Of a DNA stretch of 64,000 nucleotides, positions 9,001 to 14,982 are shown piece after piece. The position numbers were made by a program, and so were the translations under genes. Origin of the DNA: Citrobacter sp. On2M (GTDB lineage Bacteria > Pseudomonadota > Gammaproteobacteria > Enterobacterales > Enterobacteriaceae); the NCBI RefSeq assembly GCF_018035235.1, contig NZ_WPCV01000002.1:1-64000 (forward strand), in the 5' to 3' direction. How positions within the stretch are numbered: the first letter of the stretch is position 1; each line of letters opens with the position of its first letter. The notes under the pieces were generated by a model. That model was given only the letters and a program-made list of their open reading frames with translations. It searched no databases and was not told where the DNA came from.

Positions 9001-9053
9001 ACAATGGTAACAAGGGTCCCAGAGGACGCAGACGAAAACCTTCGCCAGCCTAG
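6021..9053 (+). CDS. Fused STY4528-type replication protein and topoisomerase III
   Basis: One open frame of 1010 codons joins two proteins that are separate in related ICEs. Residues 1 to about 345 match the STY4528-type island replication protein: the conserved block LLFTGNIHDAYPRALILD, then a winged-helix segment (SRDTVSRALTMLRLTGWLSL) and a Ser/Pro-rich linker. Residues 347-1010 are a complete TopB. The STY4528 part lacks its usual C-terminal region. The join lies just before the topB ribosome binding site (GAAAGGAG), which is kept. The cell could therefore make a fusion, and also free TopB from ATG 7059. See the separate topB entry. Confidence 0.8.
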   Translation: MRDASITTERTMQTPAQVMEEPGSSVHRLPADDIIDYTLSKMQARLDGTPGSSGQERNGLLFTGNIHDAYPRALILDMRLSPLDKMCWIMIRQYALQNDGAIFPSYDELQKLLSSPGSGQASRDTVSRALTMLRLTGWLSLCKRVRDTGGRVRGNIYAQHDEPVSAKDAEMFDPGWLDMVGKACQHKYREVSDTAFHVLNGILDDPMMRHRHSRMTEIAERLTRPSKVGDVARTNQNPGTGLSLNSIKNEHKSLSPVNRPSSERGEKSPSPDSRLSLKSDSYDRVRQPDCNNVRSFTQSVIKKTYVSHQNGKNAVPGIPEGFVWPDGLQSILPESEQGWFSERSVIMRLVLCEKPSQGRDIAKFLGATQRGEGFLSGPGVTVTWARGHLLETAEPEVYGEQYGKPWRTDVLPLLPQQWKLVVKADAKAQFAVINRLLKQVDEVVIATDADREGEVIARELLDYCKFQGRVFRLWMSALDDASIRSALADLWPSSRTESLYYAGVGRSRADWLIGMNLTRLFTLLGREAGIGNVLSVGRVQTPTLAIVVNRDREIDNFVSKPYFEVIAMLAVNGVFFPSKWVPAAQYCDEEKRCIQSGVAAQVVQLCRQTPTAAIINCQTERKKQSAPLAFSLSTLQQACSRHWGMPAQTVLDIAQKLYETHKLTTYPRTDCGYLPLSMREEIPQVLSAVVGTDPALQPVVASLDTQFVSRIWNDKKITAHHGIIPTKHTGDLSKLSDAERNVYQLLRLHYLAQFLPQMEIDATEATFNIGGQLFRTRGNVLVKPGWKSLFGKMSKDDEDNTGETTLPAMQAGQVCQVQGAEQKILQTKPPAPYNDGTLIAAMTNAAAFVTDAALKKVLKENAGIGTEATRAGIIDTLLKRGFLVREKKTLKSTPLGRNLVDVLPGTLTNPGLTALWEQMLDEVAAGRVSLDDFMAKQSQWVSQLVAQGRSQPLTMQAPPSPPCPVCGGKTLQRIGKSGLFWGCLKYPECKGIVNNGNKGPRGRRRKPSPA
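7059..9053 (+). CDS. topB: DNA topoisomerase III (internal start)
   Basis: From ATG 7059, eight bases after AAGGAG, a 664-residue type IA topoisomerase is encoded (E. coli TopB is 653). The TOPRIM start LVLCEKPSQGRDIAKFLG and the acidic triad DADREGE (from residue 102) bind magnesium. The catalytic tyrosine lies in TYPRTD (Y320). The C-terminus carries a CPVC...CLKYPEC zinc finger. The enzyme relaxes and decatenates single-stranded or replicating DNA and is a regular member of ICE replication modules. All catalytic elements are present. Confidence 0.9.
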   Translation: MRLVLCEKPSQGRDIAKFLGATQRGEGFLSGPGVTVTWARGHLLETAEPEVYGEQYGKPWRTDVLPLLPQQWKLVVKADAKAQFAVINRLLKQVDEVVIATDADREGEVIARELLDYCKFQGRVFRLWMSALDDASIRSALADLWPSSRTESLYYAGVGRSRADWLIGMNLTRLFTLLGREAGIGNVLSVGRVQTPTLAIVVNRDREIDNFVSKPYFEVIAMLAVNGVFFPSKWVPAAQYCDEEKRCIQSGVAAQVVQLCRQTPTAAIINCQTERKKQSAPLAFSLSTLQQACSRHWGMPAQTVLDIAQKLYETHKLTTYPRTDCGYLPLSMREEIPQVLSAVVGTDPALQPVVASLDTQFVSRIWNDKKITAHHGIIPTKHTGDLSKLSDAERNVYQLLRLHYLAQFLPQMEIDATEATFNIGGQLFRTRGNVLVKPGWKSLFGKMSKDDEDNTGETTLPAMQAGQVCQVQGAEQKILQTKPPAPYNDGTLIAAMTNAAAFVTDAALKKVLKENAGIGTEATRAGIIDTLLKRGFLVREKKTLKSTPLGRNLVDVLPGTLTNPGLTALWEQMLDEVAAGRVSLDDFMAKQSQWVSQLVAQGRSQPLTMQAPPSPPCPVCGGKTLQRIGKSGLFWGCLKYPECKGIVNNGNKGPRGRRRKPSPA

Positions 9054-9300
9054 AAGACTAACGGGTTGTTTTCTTTCGCTGAATTCTGGTAGCCTTATAT
9101 CGCTTTGATAAGAGCAGCACCCATGGCTGTGGAACGGTTCGAAAGCTTTGCATGCCTTTCGCAACTCCAGTCAGGAGAACGATCTTTACTCGAAGGATCC
9201 GTCCTCAAAGCGCAATCACTCCGTGAAAACCGCGCTGAGCCATTGACCGGCTTCGGAGATTTGATTTTACCTCATGTTCTGGTGCAACAGTTTGGTTGAG
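9054..9300. other. Intergenic region after topB
   Basis: No convincing gene is seen. A 58-codon frame from ATG 9123 ending at 9299 directly before the terminator could be a small protein, but it has no RBS and no recognisable sequence. Confidence 0.4.
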
Positions 9301-9334
9301 AAATGGCCTTCGCGTTAGCGAGGGCCATTTTTTT
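9301..9334 (+). terminator. Terminator of the parA-topB operon
   Basis: AAATGGCCTTCGC, loop GTTA, GCGAGGGCCATTT then a T run. The 13-bp stem contains one G-U pair. It ends the first ICE operon. Confidence 0.9.
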
Positions 9335-9415
9335 ATGGCGAGACAAAAAATATTTAACGGGTTGACAGGGTTAACTAATGTTCTAAAAATGGTCGCGAAT
9401 CTTATGTCGCTTAGC

Positions 9416-9606
9416 GACCACCAATGTTCCAGTGATCTGAGAGGAGCGCCTTCGGGTGATCACAACACCAATGTTCCGGCAATCTGAGAGGGACGCCTTC
9501 GGGTGATTGCACACCAATGTCACCGTAGCCTGAGAGGTGACGCCTTCGGGTGGTACAGCCCTTTAATCTTTGGAAACGGCTGTCGCAGCATTTTGCGATG
9601 AAGATA
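9416..9606 (+). repeat. Tandem UUCG-hairpin element, copy 1
   Basis: Three hairpins share the core CTGAGAGG-N-GACGCCTTCGGGTG and differ in their closing stems: GTGATC/GATCAC (9432, 9458), GCAATC/GATTGC (9479, 9505) and GTAGCC/GGTAC (9525, 9552). Each is preceded by ACCAATGT. They are followed by an ACAGCC/GGCTGT stem enclosing CTTTAATCTTTGGAAAC and a TCGCA/TGCGA stem ending in ATGAAGATAT. Stems change on both sides while the loop stays, which indicates a structured RNA. It lies upstream of the STY4534-type gene. I cannot match it to a named RNA family. Confidence 0.8.
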
Positions 9607-9648
9607 TTTTAAACTTATTGATCATCAGCGTTTAGCCAGCGTTGGTAT

Positions 9649-9720
9649 CCCTGCGGGAATTCATCATCCCGCCAGGGTAGATGTTTTCTCCGCAACGATT
9701 TCATTCCATGGAGAAACATC
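9649..9720 (+). promoter_or_regulatory. Leader hairpins hiding the RBS of the STY4534-type gene
   Basis: A first hairpin (CCCTGCGGGA with TCCCGCCAGGG, 9649-9677) is followed by GATGTTTTCTCC (9680-9691), which pairs with GGAGAAACATC (9710-9720) directly before ATG 9721. The second stem buries the ribosome binding site GGAGAA, with a single bulged base. This suggests control of translation initiation. Confidence 0.65.
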
Positions 9721-10170
9721 ATGTCTAAAGAAACTAACTACTTTAATCTGAATATCAACGGTCTGGGCTATATCACGAATGTACGTCAGGTTGTCAACGG
9801 TAACAGTAAGTTTACCTGTTGTACGCTGAATGCGCTTAGTGGTCCGACAGATAATGCAGACTATACCCGCTTTGATGTCACAGTCGCAGGCAAAGACGCA
9901 ACGAGTTTAATTAACCGCTGCCAGAAGTCCTGTGATGAGGACAAAAAAGTAATGATCGGTTTTGTTCTCAGTGGGATCAAATCCGATATTTTTACCCTTG
10001 CAAAAGGTGATCATGCCGGTGAAAACCGTGTCAGCCTGAAGACTCGCCTCATCCGGGTTGACTGGATAAAAATTGACGGTGCAATTGCCTATAAGGCAGA
10101 AAAACCGGATTCCACTCCTCCGGCCCAGAGCCAGCCCGCGCAGAAGCAGTACGCGGAAGATTCGTTCTGA
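9721..10170 (+). CDS. STY4534-family ICE replication protein (DUF3577)
   Basis: This 149-residue protein is typical of SPI-7-type elements. It has a beta-rich N-terminal core (YFNLNINGLGYITNVRQV, CCTLNALSG) that resembles an OB-like fold, and a low-complexity Pro/Gln tail (TPPAQSQPAQKQ). Family members are annotated as ICE replication or ssDNA-processing proteins, and it lies two genes before ssb. That context supports a role in single-strand handling. Its leader carries the tandem-hairpin element and an RBS-hiding stem, so expression is probably controlled after transcription. Confidence 0.8.
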   Translation: MSKETNYFNLNINGLGYITNVRQVVNGNSKFTCCTLNALSGPTDNADYTRFDVTVAGKDATSLINRCQKSCDEDKKVMIGFVLSGIKSDIFTLAKGDHAGENRVSLKTRLIRVDWIKIDGAIAYKAEKPDSTPPAQSQPAQKQYAEDSF

Positions 10171-10182
10171 GTTCTACTTAAC

Positions 10183-10246
10183 CCTTCCTGATGGAAACAC
10201 ACTTTCCGTCAGGAAGGTGTGTTCCTGACTTAATGTAAAAGGAACA
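10183..10246 (+). promoter_or_regulatory. Three-way alternative leader structure before a small gene
   Basis: Stem 1-2: CCTTCCTGATGGAAA (10183-10197) with TTTCCGTCAGGAAGG (10203-10217). Stem 2-3: GGAAACACAC (10193-10202) with GGTGTGTTCC (10216-10225). Stem 3-4: TGTTCCT (10220-10226) with AGGAACA (10240-10246), which covers the RBS of ATG 10251. Stem 2-3 excludes both others, so the leader can switch between hidden and free RBS, as attenuators and riboswitches do. Confidence 0.6.
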
Positions 10247-10250
10247 ATCA

Positions 10251-10469
10251 ATGTTAACTTCACCATCATCTTCTACTGGTTTACTGGCAGCAAAATTTGC
10301 CGGGTTATCCTTACCTTTACAGGTCCTTCGCAGTGGTGCCGGATATTACATCGGCACGCAAAATGAAGAAGGGCCGGTATCCCGTGAATCTGTTGAGTAC
10401 TTTTCGACTCAGTCTCAGGCAGAACATGCGCTCAAACAGGGCACATGGTCACAGCGTGAACAGGCTTAA
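10251..10469 (+). CDS. Small ICE hypothetical protein upstream of ssb
   Basis: This 72-residue protein has a compact beta segment (LQVLRSGAGYYIGTQ, then EEGPVSRESVEYFSTQSQAE) and a C-terminal helix. The segment looks like a small domain that displays a modified sugar or nucleic-acid-binding hairpin, but no family is recognised. The RBS AGGAAC sits inside a switchable hairpin. The gene ends 12 bases before ssb, so the two are probably cotranscribed. Confidence 0.65.
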   Translation: MLTSPSSSTGLLAAKFAGLSLPLQVLRSGAGYYIGTQNEEGPVSRESVEYFSTQSQAEHALKQGTWSQREQA

Positions 10470-10481
10470 GGAGAGATACTC

Positions 10482-11018
10482 ATGGCTTCTAAAGGTGTAA
10501 ACAAAGTTATTCTGGTGGGAAATCTGGGACAGGATCCTGAGGTGCGTTATATGCCAAATGGCGGTGCCGTGGTAAACCTCAGTCTGGCAACCTCAGATAC
10601 CTGGACAGATAAACAGACCGGTGACAAAAAAGAGCGCACTGAATGGCACAGGGTGGTTCTTTACGGCAAGCTGGCCGAAATTGCCAGTGAGTATCTGCGT
10701 AAGGGCTCCCAAGTATACATCGAAGGTGCATTACGCACCCGCAAATGGACGGATCAGTCTGGCGTTGAAAAGTTCACCACAGAAGTGGTCGTCAGCCAGT
10801 CAGGTACGATGCAGATGTTGGGCGGACGAAATAGTGCGGGAAGTGGGCAGCAACAGGGCGGCTGGGGTCAGCCTCAGCAACCAGCAGCGCCTTCTCACAG
10901 CGGGACGCCACCTCAACAGCATCCTGCAAATGAGCCGCCAATGGACTTCGACGATGATATCCCGTTCGCGCCGTTCGGGCACAGTGTGGCCAGACATGCG
11001 CTTTATGTGCTGTCCTGA
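10482..11018 (+). CDS. ssb: Single-stranded DNA-binding protein
   Basis: This 178-residue SSB has the OB fold at residues 1-110 ([51 protein letters not shown]), a Gln/Gly-rich linker, and the acidic DFDDDIPF motif. In chromosomal SSB this motif is the very end and binds partner proteins. Here 16 more residues (ending ALYVLS) follow it, as in some plasmid and phage SSBs. A GGAGAG site precedes ATG 10482. It protects single strands during ICE replication and transfer and can supply SSB in a new host. Confidence 0.93.
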   Translation: MASKGVNKVILVGNLGQDPEVRYMPNGGAVVNLSLATSDTWTDKQTGDKKERTEWHRVVLYGKLAEIASEYLRKGSQVYIEGALRTRKWTDQSGVEKFTTEVVVSQSGTMQMLGGRNSAGSGQQQGGWGQPQQPAAPSHSGTPPQQHPANEPPMDFDDDIPFAPFGHSVARHALYVLS

Positions 11019-11031
11019 AGACTGTCGCTGA

Positions 11032-11058
11032 ATAATGCCTTCCTGTGGAAGGCATTAT
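11032..11058 (+). terminator. Terminator after ssb
   Basis: ATAATGCCTTCC, loop TGT, GGAAGGCATTAT: a perfect 12-bp stem followed by GTTTTG. The T run is short, so the site may be only partly efficient. Confidence 0.75.
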
Positions 11059-11083
11059 GTTTTGAACATATGAAGGATACGGA

Positions 11084-12022
11084 ATGGATAACGAAAAGGG
11101 CCATAACCGGCCCGGGCACGATGGCCTGTTTAAGCTTTTTCTGCGTGAGCCGGACACTGCGAGGGATTTCCTGGCAGTTCATCTTCCCGCAGATATCCGC
11201 GCGCAGGTTCGTCTCGATACGCTGAAGCTTGAACCGGGTAGTTTTGTGGATCAGAAGCTTCGCGAACTGCACTCGGATGTACTGTATTCGGTGGAGACCG
11301 CAGAAGGTCACGCCGGGTACATATACTGTCTTGTGGAACACCAGTCGACCGCAGACCGGATGATGGCCTGGCGGATGATGCGTTACTCGATGGCAGTGAT
11401 GGATGCCCACCTGAAAAAGGGTAACGGGACACTGCCGGTGGTGGTGCCGTTGCTGTTTTATCAGGGAACGGTGCGGCCTTACCCATACAGTACCGACTGG
11501 ATGGACTGTTTCGATGTACCGGCGCTGGCGCGGGAGGTTTACTCCCGACCGTGGCCCCTGGTGGATGTCAGCGTCATGGAGGACTGCGACCTGCAGTCTC
11601 ACCGTCGCATGGCATTACTGGAGCTGGTTCAGCGGGATATCCGGCATCGCGACGCTGCATCGCTGCTGCGTGATGTTGTGCAGCTGATTCGACTAGCCGG
11701 AAATACCCGGGAGCAGGTGGAAGCCGTCCTGTGTTATATTATCTACAATGGCATGACAAGCGAGAGTATCACGCCATTTTTATACGAACTGGCCGGTGAG
11801 ATCCCGGAGTATAAGGAGTTGATCATGGGCACAATTGCACAGCAACTGAAAGAAGAAGGTATCCAGCAGGGTATTCAGCAGGAGCGTCAGGCCAGCCTTG
11901 AGCGTGAGCAGAAGACGTTACTGGAAACTGCGTATGCCTTGCTTGACAATGGTGTTAGCCTGGAAGTGGTGATTAAATCCACAGGTCTGAGCCGCGAGAC
12001 GCTGGAACAACCGCGTCATTAA
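11084..12022 (+). CDS. Rpn-family recombination-promoting nuclease/putative transposase
   Basis: This 312-residue protein matches the Rpn (YhgA-like, PD-(D/E)XK) family, which in E. coli has DNA endonuclease activity and raises RecA-independent recombination. The catalytic pattern is visible: D65 in HSDVLYSV and E85/Q87 in VEHQS. The C-terminus has the repeated Glu/Gln helix (EEGIQQGIQQERQ) usual for the family. It follows ssb. A second, internally deleted copy of its 3' end lies at 14983-15160. An internal start with its own RBS at 11825 suggests a short C-terminal product, entered separately. Confidence 0.88.
   Translation: MDNEKGHNRPGHDGLFKLFLREPDTARDFLAVHLPADIRAQVRLDTLKLEPGSFVDQKLRELHSDVLYSVETAEGHAGYIYCLVEHQSTADRMMAWRMMRYSMAVMDAHLKKGNGTLPVVVPLLFYQGTVRPYPYSTDWMDCFDVPALAREVYSRPWPLVDVSVMEDCDLQSHRRMALLELVQRDIRHRDAASLLRDVVQLIRLAGNTREQVEAVLCYIIYNGMTSESITPFLYELAGEIPEYKELIMGTIAQQLKEEGIQQGIQQERQASLEREQKTLLETAYALLDNGVSLEVVIKSTGLSRETLEQPRH
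11825..12022 (+). CDS. Probable intragenic Rpn small protein (RpnS)
   Basis: ATG 11825 is in frame with the rpn gene and follows TAAGGAGTTGATC, an RBS with 7-base spacing, which is unusual inside a coding region. The product would be the last 65 residues, starting MGTIAQQLKEEG. Rpn genes in E. coli are reported to encode such C-terminal small proteins that bind and inhibit the full-length toxin-like nuclease, forming an antiphage system. That this copy does so is inference from the RBS and frame. Confidence 0.6.
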   Translation: MGTIAQQLKEEGIQQGIQQERQASLEREQKTLLETAYALLDNGVSLEVVIKSTGLSRETLEQPRH

Positions 12023-12069
12023 CATCGAAGGTTATCGACCCGCTCTATAATGAGTACATTCATGTATGC

Positions 12070-12100
12070 AGAACGCCAGCAATTATGCTGGCGTTCTTTT
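12070..12100 (+). terminator. Terminator of the rpn gene
   Basis: AGAACGCCAGC, loop AATTAT, GCTGGCGTTCT followed by TTT. A decayed copy occurs at 15130-15157 in the duplicated rpn end. Confidence 0.85.
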
Positions 12101-12430
12101 GACTTGATAAAAGGTGCTTTTATTGAATCAAGTCTTCGCATAATAAGAATCTTCTGAGATTCTACGGAAAGGTTAAATTAGAAATAAGCAATCTATTTGT
12201 TAATAAGCATATGGGCTAAGTTGTACACGATGCTTCATTGAAATTTGAATGACATTGAGGACATAATTAGGATCATGTTAACTTCGATTAGAAATTTGTT
12301 CCCTAATGAAGTTCATCACTACAACAGTCGATTAAGAAAGACAATACAGAATTGTTATGGATGTAGTTTGTAGATAATATTTGTTTTTTTTGCTATACTA
12401 ATTGATATTTTTTAAGGGTGTGACGAGATT
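12101..12430. other. AT-rich junction before the cargo genes
   Basis: There is no gene here. The base composition falls sharply after the rpn terminator, which marks entry into foreign DNA. A TATACT at 12394 about 35 bases before ATG 12431 could be a -10 element, but no well-spaced -35 is clear. Confidence 0.4.
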
Positions 12431-13225
12431 ATGTCAGGTTTATTAAGAGAGCAAGATGTAAAAGTCGCATTTATTGACTGGCTTTTTAGAAAAGGTTTGT
12501 TAGAGAATGCAACTATTATTAATGAAATGGTTGTTGCGAATTGGAGCCGCCGGGCAGATCTGGCTGTGGCGAATGGACACTTGCAAGCCTTTGAAATAAA
12601 AAGTGATTTTGACTCTCTAAAAAGATTGGATGGTCAGCTAGAGACATTTACCTCTCGTTTTGAAAAGGTAACGGTTGTTTGTGCGCCAAAATTCACCTAT
12701 GAAATTTCGAAGAAAGTTTCACCAGATGTTGGTGTTATCGAATACCTGAATACTAATAAAGGTATTCGTTTTAAAATAGTTCAGCGTGGCCGTAAGGCAA
12801 TAATTAGTAATAAGAAGGTTTATATTAATTTTTTGTTAAAAAAAGAGTTGCAATTACTTCTTATTCAAAATGGGAAGCGGTTTTTATTCGAGTCTGGTCG
12901 CGAGGCTTTAGAACGCGTGGCTGAACAAATATCTTTATCTAGAATTAGGGGCTTCGTTCTAGAAGCAATTAAAGAGCGTTATAAAGAAACTTCTAATGAT
13001 TATTTAGAGAAATTAGCTGCTAATGAGCTTTCTAATACTAGTGATTTGAGCTTGCTAAGCAAATCAAAAAAGAGACGGGAATATAATCATTTTATAGATT
13101 TCGATGATAGGAATGACGAAACATTTAATGATTTTTATACAGTCGATATTGAGATGTTTATGAAAAAACACGGAGAAGTTGGGAACATCCCCCCCATCAA
13201 AGTATTGAAAAGGGTCGTGAAATAA
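12431..13225 (+). CDS. sce7726-family protein, PD-(D/E)XK nuclease-like
   Basis: This 264-residue protein has the nuclease signature RRADLAVANGHLQAFEIKSD: D43, E55 and K57 fit a PD-(D/E)XK site, with E32 as a possible extra ligand. It resembles the sce7726 family, which often occurs next to sce7725/beta-type proteins. The C-terminal half is helical and charged with no recognised domain. The gene is AT-rich unlike the ICE backbone and faces a convergent beta-family gene. I read it as the nuclease part of a small defence-like cargo. No such role has been shown here. Confidence 0.75.
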   Translation: MSGLLREQDVKVAFIDWLFRKGLLENATIINEMVVANWSRRADLAVANGHLQAFEIKSDFDSLKRLDGQLETFTSRFEKVTVVCAPKFTYEISKKVSPDVGVIEYLNTNKGIRFKIVQRGRKAIISNKKVYINFLLKKELQLLLIQNGKRFLFESGREALERVAEQISLSRIRGFVLEAIKERYKETSNDYLEKLAANELSNTSDLSLLSKSKKRREYNHFIDFDDRNDETFNDFYTVDIEMFMKKHGEVGNIPPIKVLKRVVK

Positions 13226-13248
13226 GGGAGGGAAACCTCCCTTATTTT
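13221..13248. terminator. Bidirectional terminator between convergent genes
   Basis: AATAAGGGAGG, loop GAAA, CCTCCCTTATT with T runs on both strands. It serves the sce7726-type gene and the convergent beta-family gene. Confidence 0.85.
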
Positions 13249-14313
13249 TTAGAAGAAATCCTCTTCAGGATCGTAATCTGTTTTAAGTGCTTCTGATAGT
13301 TCGATTTGTTTTGTTATGTGGAGGTTAACACGCACTGAAATCCATTTGGCTGGGCTTCCCATACCCGCAATATCCCCCGATGCAGCGTTTTTAATCATCT
13401 GCGCACCCCAGGACTCTTCTTCAAGATAATTAGGATATCTTTTTAGAATTGCTCTTGCGGCTTCAATGTAACCTTTGCTATCAAGACCTGGTCTTCTTTC
13501 AAAAAACCAAGCATCATCCAAGGCAATATCAATCCTCGGAACATAACGTCCACCGACATCATCATATACTACGGAATGGATTGAGCCATGATCTCCGTAT
13601 ATAGAAACCCCTCTCCCACCGATGGTTTGGTGGAATTCTCGTTCCATTATGTCGATATAACCAGACTGGCCATTTTCTCCTGCAAAGTTTGCGACCGAGC
13701 TAGGGAAACTAGTCGACAGCACACTTATTATAGCTTCGGGTATTTCTGTCCTTATTTGGTTTATTGCGCTAATTGCAGCTGACGTCATAGTAGATACATG
13801 ACCGCGAATATATCCCAAGTCTATGAATATAATAGAATTTTCAGGAGAATTGAGAGACACTAGTGATGCTACTGTTTTGTTTATATCAGTGTTGAGATTT
13901 TTTATCCTGAATGCAATGGACCCTTTATTTTCTTCAAGTATTCTAGCTTGCTGCACTATATCCCTCAGTCTGGCTGATGCAGGCATTTGAACTACAGGGA
14001 TAATGTTTTCATTATTAGAGCAAAAAGAAATCCAGTTTGAGAAATTATTTTCTGAAGAAAGAAGGTCAAAACTAGATGCACAATGATGCTTATTTTCTTG
14101 GGTAACATCTAGGATGAAAGGCAATTTATTCATTGCCTCTAGGCTCTTATCAAGAGAAACTTTAATTTCATCTGAGCGAGGCCACTTGCCTAAAGTTATA
14201 AGTGGAAGTATTTTCTCTTTTTTATCATAAGCCAGATTGCTCAAACCAAGAATTTCAGCAGCTCGAGTTCGTAATGCAGGATAATATGAGTAACTATCAA
14301 AATTTACTTTCAT
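13249..14313 (-). CDS. Beta-family protein (T4 beta protein-like)
   Basis: This 354-residue protein resembles the phage T4 beta protein family: the start YYPALRTRAAEILGL followed by ILPLITL, repeated beta-alpha units (PFILDVT, IIPVVQM, SIIFIDLGY) as in a TIM-barrel-like fold, and a C-terminal W-rich segment. The family has no established biochemical function and is frequently paired with sce7726-type genes. It is the second gene of a minus-strand pair: its ATG lies one base after the stop of the membrane protein gene. AT-rich composition indicates recent transfer. Confidence 0.7.
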   Translation of the reverse strand: MKVNFDSYSYYPALRTRAAEILGLSNLAYDKKEKILPLITLGKWPRSDEIKVSLDKSLEAMNKLPFILDVTQENKHHCASSFDLLSSENNFSNWISFCSNNENIIPVVQMPASARLRDIVQQARILEENKGSIAFRIKNLNTDINKTVASLVSLNSPENSIIFIDLGYIRGHVSTMTSAAISAINQIRTEIPEAIISVLSTSFPSSVANFAGENGQSGYIDIMEREFHQTIGGRGVSIYGDHGSIHSVVYDDVGGRYVPRIDIALDDAWFFERRPGLDSKGYIEAARAILKRYPNYLEEESWGAQMIKNAASGDIAGMGSPAKWISVRVNLHITKQIELSEALKTDYDPEEDFF

Positions 14314-14314
14314 C

Positions 14315-14695
14315 TTAATTGCCTCCTGGCTCAGTATTTTCTTGTCGTGCGATGGCTCTGGGCATGGCGTTAATTTGTGGGTTCTGAGTAGCTAAATAAG
14401 CTGCGATTCCTTCCATTTTTTCTTTCTGCTCTAATGCGTGAGAAAGTTGTGTGGTTAATGTTTCATTCCGTTTCATAAGAGCTTGCTTTACTCCATCATT
14501 GCTAATGATGGTTTCTTTATGATTATTACTTAGGATTTTAATAGTTCTATGTGTGAACCAACCTATCATCAATGCCGCAAGCCAACCAGAGCAAATAAGT
14601 AACCATTGTGATAATTCTTGGTTTCTAATGTAACTACTAATAATCGTAACTAATGTTCCAACTATACCAACAATTCCATAAATATGATTTAGCAT
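14315..14695 (-). CDS. Two-helix membrane protein with coiled coil
   Basis: This 126-residue protein has two hydrophobic segments (about 5-23 and 29-48) and then a charged helix (about 65-95, NETLTTQLSHALEQKEKMEG) likely to form a coiled coil. No family is recognised. It is cotranscribed with the beta-family gene. Small membrane proteins of this shape often act as effectors or anchors in defence cassettes. That role is inferred from context only. Confidence 0.6.
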   Translation of the reverse strand: MLNHIYGIVGIVGTLVTIISSYIRNQELSQWLLICSGWLAALMIGWFTHRTIKILSNNHKETIISNDGVKQALMKRNETLTTQLSHALEQKEKMEGIAAYLATQNPQINAMPRAIARQENTEPGGN

Positions 14696-14982
14696 CTTAT
14701 GATTCTCTTAACCTGAGATTTGTCCTTGAAAGAGCAGCGGAAAAGGGTGTGTATAGGTATCACTATTTTTTACATATATTTAGGAGATAATGCCATATTT
14801 ATCTCACCATTATGCCACTTTGCTAAATTTTTCGTATCGAGGCGCTTACGGTTCCAATTTCCATTCATGACCATCTTTCCCTGCAGTTTTGAAGACTTTC
14901 GGGTATACATACTGGCCGCAGAGATCACGGAGTGTAAGTGGTTGATTTTTAGAGCAATCTCATAGAATATTGAAGATAAGAG
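14696..14982. other. Non-coding cargo edge
   Basis: There is no supported gene here. It should hold the promoter of the minus-strand pair. It ends where similarity to the rpn gene resumes. Confidence 0.4.

Noticed and set aside
9105..9299. Small protein between topB and its terminator
   Set aside because: No RBS, no recognisable sequence. Kept only as a note in the intergenic entry.
9416..9606. CRISPR array
   Set aside because: Units are few, contain an internal hairpin and differ within the stems. There are no unique spacers of uniform length and no cas genes.
9416..9606. TPP riboswitch because of the CTGAGA sequence
   Set aside because: The other conserved parts of the TPP aptamer (ACCTGA-type loop and closing helix) are absent and the CTGAGAGG occurs in every repeat unit.
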